Below are positions 62,110 through 64,000 of a stretch of DNA of 64,000 nucleotides, piece by piece. The DNA is from Candidatus Thalassarchaeaceae archaeon. Its GTDB lineage: Archaea > Thermoplasmatota > Poseidoniia > Poseidoniales > Thalassarchaeaceae. The stretch covers positions 62,001 through 126,000 of the forward strand of contig JAQXEZ010000008.1 of assembly GCA_029250605.1 (NCBI GenBank), written 5' to 3'. Position 1 is the stretch's first letter, and the number at the start of each line of letters is the position of its first letter. The position numbers were made by a program, and so were the translations under genes. A model generated the notes under the pieces. That model did no database searches and was not told the origin of the DNA. It worked only from the letters and a program-made list of their open reading frames with translations.

Positions 62110-63405
62110 ATGAGGACCCTGTTGTACAACTGTGGCGAGGTTGCACATCTTTCTACCGGGGATGACGAATTCCCCCTATCTGGAGATAGGATGGTTGATC
62201 GCGAGTCTCTAATTTTCCCCCCGGGAATGGGAATTCTCATTGATTCCGGCAAGATTCTGGAAATTAGTCCAATGCAAGAGATAGTTGCAGAGTTCGCACC
62301 GTGGTACCCAGCAAAGATTGAGCATGGAGGGACGAAAGTAGTTGATGTCGGCGGAATGTCCGTCGTACCTGGTTTCGTTGACAGTCATACGCATCTAGTA
62401 TGGTCTGGCGATAGGTCAAATGAGCTGGCCTTGAGAAATTCAGGCAAGTCATACAAAGAAATTTCACGAATTGGGGGTGGAATTATGAAGACTGTGAATA
62501 GTACTCGAAGCTCTCCGCAAGAGCAACTTGTTGAAAGTGGCCTCAGACGATTGGATTCAGCGTTGAAAAACGGGACTACTACGATGGAGGCAAAGAGCGG
62601 CTATGGATTAGATTTGGACTCGGAAGTAAAGCTTCTGGAAGCAATTTCTGTAATTGACAGGTCATCCCCCTGTGACGTTAGCGCCACTTGGTTAGGAGCA
62701 CATGACTTCCCCAAGGAGATGACTAAGAATGAGTACGTAGAACACCTCATCACTGATCAATTGCCGGTTATTTCTGAGTTGTCCTTGGCAAAATGGGTAG
62801 ATGTGTTTTGTGAAGAAGGTTGGTTCACCAATGAACAAACTGAGGAAATAGTGTCCGCATCGAAGTCTTTTGGACTGAAATCGAGGCTCCATGTTGATGA
62901 GTTTGTTGATAGTGGTGGACTACAATTAGCATCAGAGTTAGGATCCGTTAGTGCCGACCATGTAGCCTGCTCAAATGATGATGCCAGAATTAGTGCTGCT
63001 GAATCTGGTACAGTCCAGACATTTCTTCCGGGGACTCCGTATGTCTTAGGAAAGAGTCTGGATCTTCCAATTATGAAATGCATAGAGGAGGATTGGCCAT
63101 TCTCATTTGCAACTGATTTCAATCCAAATTGCCCAATTACATCTCTCCCTTTGATAGGGAGCTTAGTAACTCACAGGATTGGAATAGACCCTATTACTGC
63201 TCTTGCCGCAGTCACCAGGAACCCAGCAACGACAATGTTCCAAGATACTGGAGAAGTTAGAGGAGTTATTTCAGAAGGGGTAATTGCCGACTTGAATGTT
63301 TTATGGTCGCCATCTGCTGACTCATGGTGCCAAACACCGGGGACATCGCCGGTCAGGTATACTTTCAAAAATGGAGATATTGTAAATTCTAATAATGTGT
63401 ACTGA
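62110..63405 (+). CDS. hutI: imidazolonepropionase
   Basis: Opens the ring of imidazolone-5-propionate in histidine breakdown to glutamate. The 431-aa amidohydrolase has GFVDSHTHLVWSGDR (metal-binding HxH), RIGGGIMKTVNSTR, TTTMEAKSGYGLDLDSE, RLHVDEFVDSGG, SADHVACS and FATDFNPNC (metal Asp), as HutI should. ATG 62110. No other hut gene is in the window, so the rest of the pathway would be elsewhere. A long T-rich stretch follows the stop. Confidence 0.93.
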   Translation: MRTLLYNCGEVAHLSTGDDEFPLSGDRMVDRESLIFPPGMGILIDSGKILEISPMQEIVAEFAPWYPAKIEHGGTKVVDVGGMSVVPGFVDSHTHLVWSGDRSNELALRNSGKSYKEISRIGGGIMKTVNSTRSSPQEQLVESGLRRLDSALKNGTTTMEAKSGYGLDLDSEVKLLEAISVIDRSSPCDVSATWLGAHDFPKEMTKNEYVEHLITDQLPVISELSLAKWVDVFCEEGWFTNEQTEEIVSASKSFGLKSRLHVDEFVDSGGLQLASELGSVSADHVACSNDDARISAAESGTVQTFLPGTPYVLGKSLDLPIMKCIEEDWPFSFATDFNPNCPITSLPLIGSLVTHRIGIDPITALAAVTRNPATTMFQDTGEVRGVISEGVIADLNVLWSPSADSWCQTPGTSPVRYTFKNGDIVNSNNVY

Positions 63406-63426
63406 TTCTACTAGTGATAAGTTGTG

Positions 63427-63472
63427 AATTTTATTCAATGTATTATATTTTTCAATAATTTATTTTTAATTT
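63427..63472 (+). terminator. T-rich stretch downstream of hutI, likely transcription end
   Basis: Successive T runs (ATTTTATT, ATATTTTTC, TTTATTTTTAATTTCC) lie 22-67 bp after the hutI stop. Archaeal RNA polymerase stops at such runs, and FttA, encoded in this window, cuts in U-rich 3' regions. The remaining bases to 63672 hold no gene that I can support. Confidence 0.5.
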
Positions 63473-63672
63473 CCTATCATCCTAAGTTCAATAGCAAATT
63501 GTATGAAAAATCCGCTTGTTTTGGGACTGATAACCTACGTTATCAGAAATTGATTTCACTGGAAGAAGCTAAGATGACTCGCAGTACTGCGTTTATTGAA
63601 AAATGTGGATAATTTGCATAAAACCCCCTACTAAATGTGAAATGTTGAAGGCATGAGTCTAGTGGAGAGTGT

Positions 63673-63828
63673 ATGGCTCTGGAATACAGTGGGTTCTGTA
63701 TGAAATGCAAAACATACGTTTCGATCAATGGTCCGAAGGAGATCGTGATGAGCAATGGCAGAACACGAGTTGCAGGAGAATGTTCCAACCAAGGTTGTGG
63801 TGGTCGCATCTCCAAGATTGTATCATAG
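63673..63828 (+). CDS. small zinc ribbon protein (DUF5679-like)
   Basis: A 51-aa protein: LEYSGFCMKCKTYVSINGPK, EIVMSNGRTRVAGECSNQGC and a GRISKIVS end. CMKC and CSNQGC make a four-cysteine zinc ribbon. The form (aromatic-CxxC, K-E-x-x-M-x-N-GR, G-x-C...) resembles DUF5679 proteins found in many archaea; that assignment is from memory. Function unknown. It lies 45 bp upstream of tRNA-Val. Confidence 0.75.
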   Translation: MALEYSGFCMKCKTYVSINGPKEIVMSNGRTRVAGECSNQGCGGRISKIVS

Positions 63829-63873
63829 CTGTTCAGAATGATTCTTGAGTGAATGGCAATTCGAAGGAGGGCC

Positions 63874-63949
63874 GGGCTCGTGGTCTAGGGGTTATGACGT
63901 CGCCTTGACATGGCGAAGATCGCAGGTTCAATTCCTGCCGAGCCCACCA
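63874..63949 (+). tRNA. tRNA-Val (anticodon GAC)
   Basis: Acceptor GGGCTCG pairs with CGAGCCC. D loop with the GGGG of CTAGGGGTTA. Anticodon stem TCGCC/GGCGA with loop TTGACAT and anticodon GAC (reads GUC and GUU; valine). T arm GCAGG-TTCAATT-CCTGC. Encoded CCA at 63947-63949. No intron. Confidence 0.95.
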
Positions 63950-64000
63950 ATAGATTTGATTCTATTAATAGTATTATTCAAAATCATAAGATACTCGTAG

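Noticed and set aside
63949..63980. AT-only hairpin AATAGA/TCTATT after tRNA-Val as a terminator
   Set aside because: Six A-T pairs are too weak and archaeal termination does not depend on hairpins; the window also ends shortly after.
1..64000. CRISPR arrays, insertion sequences, integrases, prophage or plasmid genes
   Set aside because: None were found: no evenly spaced repeats, no transposase or integrase motifs, and no att-like duplication at either tRNA gene.

Overview
The window is a gene-dense piece of an archaeal chromosome. Archaeal markers include ribosomal proteins S19e, L39e, L31e and S17e, a 20S proteasome beta subunit, the KH/beta-CASP termination nuclease aCPSF1 (FttA), a double-length tRNA-splicing endonuclease, Kae1, ZPR1, an archaeal SRP RNA and geranylgeranyl reductase. 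Many metabolic genes look bacterial: thymidylate synthase plus DHFR, PlsC, FolE type I, a three-gene proton-translocating transhydrogenase, class 2 dihydroorotate dehydrogenase, MqnC, HutI, MsrB and a YdeP/FdhD pair. This mixture, with many secreted PKD-, Reeler- and M6-peptidase-like proteins, suggests a marine Thermoplasmatota archaeon, most likely Marine Group II (Candidatus Poseidoniales) or a close relative. That placement is inference; no rRNA gene is present.

Layout. 1-2.6 kb: the end of a MetRS-type tRNA-binding domain, then plsC-thyA-folA on the minus strand. 2.6-10 kb: a secreted protein, a saccharopine-dehydrogenase-like enzyme, TrpRS, ZPR1, SepF-like protein, proteasome beta and FttA. 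10-16.5 kb: small membrane and zinc-ribbon proteins, tRNA-Pro(TGG), NUDIX-mdh, a CAAX-type protease and the pntAA-pntAB-pntB operon. 16.6-20.4 kb: three membrane or secreted proteins, followed by a decayed gene at 20.43-20.95 kb. 21-33 kb: endA, a PfkB-type kinase, a PKD protein, pepP-mqnC, geranylgeranyl reductase, topA, pyrD and a CcmE-like protein. An alternating CG tract lies between the divergent topA and pyrD. 33.49-33.82 kb: the SRP RNA. 34-44 kb: an RND-EVE-DUF1028 operon, ValRS, a SerA-like enzyme and Fe/Mn superoxide dismutase. 44-52 kb: an IscA-YgfZ pair, fdhD and a YdeP-like molybdoenzyme, a TPR protein, and an FMN reductase next to a PqqD-like protein. 52.8-54.8 kb: the ribosomal protein cluster and a TrmJ-like methyltransferase. 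54.8-57.8 kb: a tightly overlapping preQ0/archaeosine operon (RHH regulator-folE-queE-queC-msrB-queD). 57.8-62 kb: a kae1-(unknown)-mcmA-mce-(unknown) run. The end holds hutI, a tiny zinc ribbon protein and tRNA-Val(GAC).

Functional threads. TrpRS, ValRS, EndA, Kae1, TrmJ-like and the preQ0 operon serve tRNA charging and modification. MqnC, quinone-type PyrD, transhydrogenase, Mdh, FdhD/YdeP and the CcmE-like protein point to a respiratory, menaquinone-using heterotroph. HutI and methylmalonyl-CoA mutase/epimerase point to amino-acid and propionyl-CoA catabolism.

The observations most worth following are: (i) a 57-aa ribbon-helix-helix protein with half-sites at about one-helical-turn spacing over its own presumed promoter, heading the preQ0 operon; (ii) a QueC in which the zinc-site cysteines are replaced; (iii) the CG-alternating inverted repeat between the topA and pyrD promoters; (iv) TopA with helical C-terminal repeats in place of zinc fingers; (v) a CcmE-like protein ending in CxxxY; and (vi) a pseudogene with one frameshift and one stop. 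No CRISPR array, transposase or integrase was seen.
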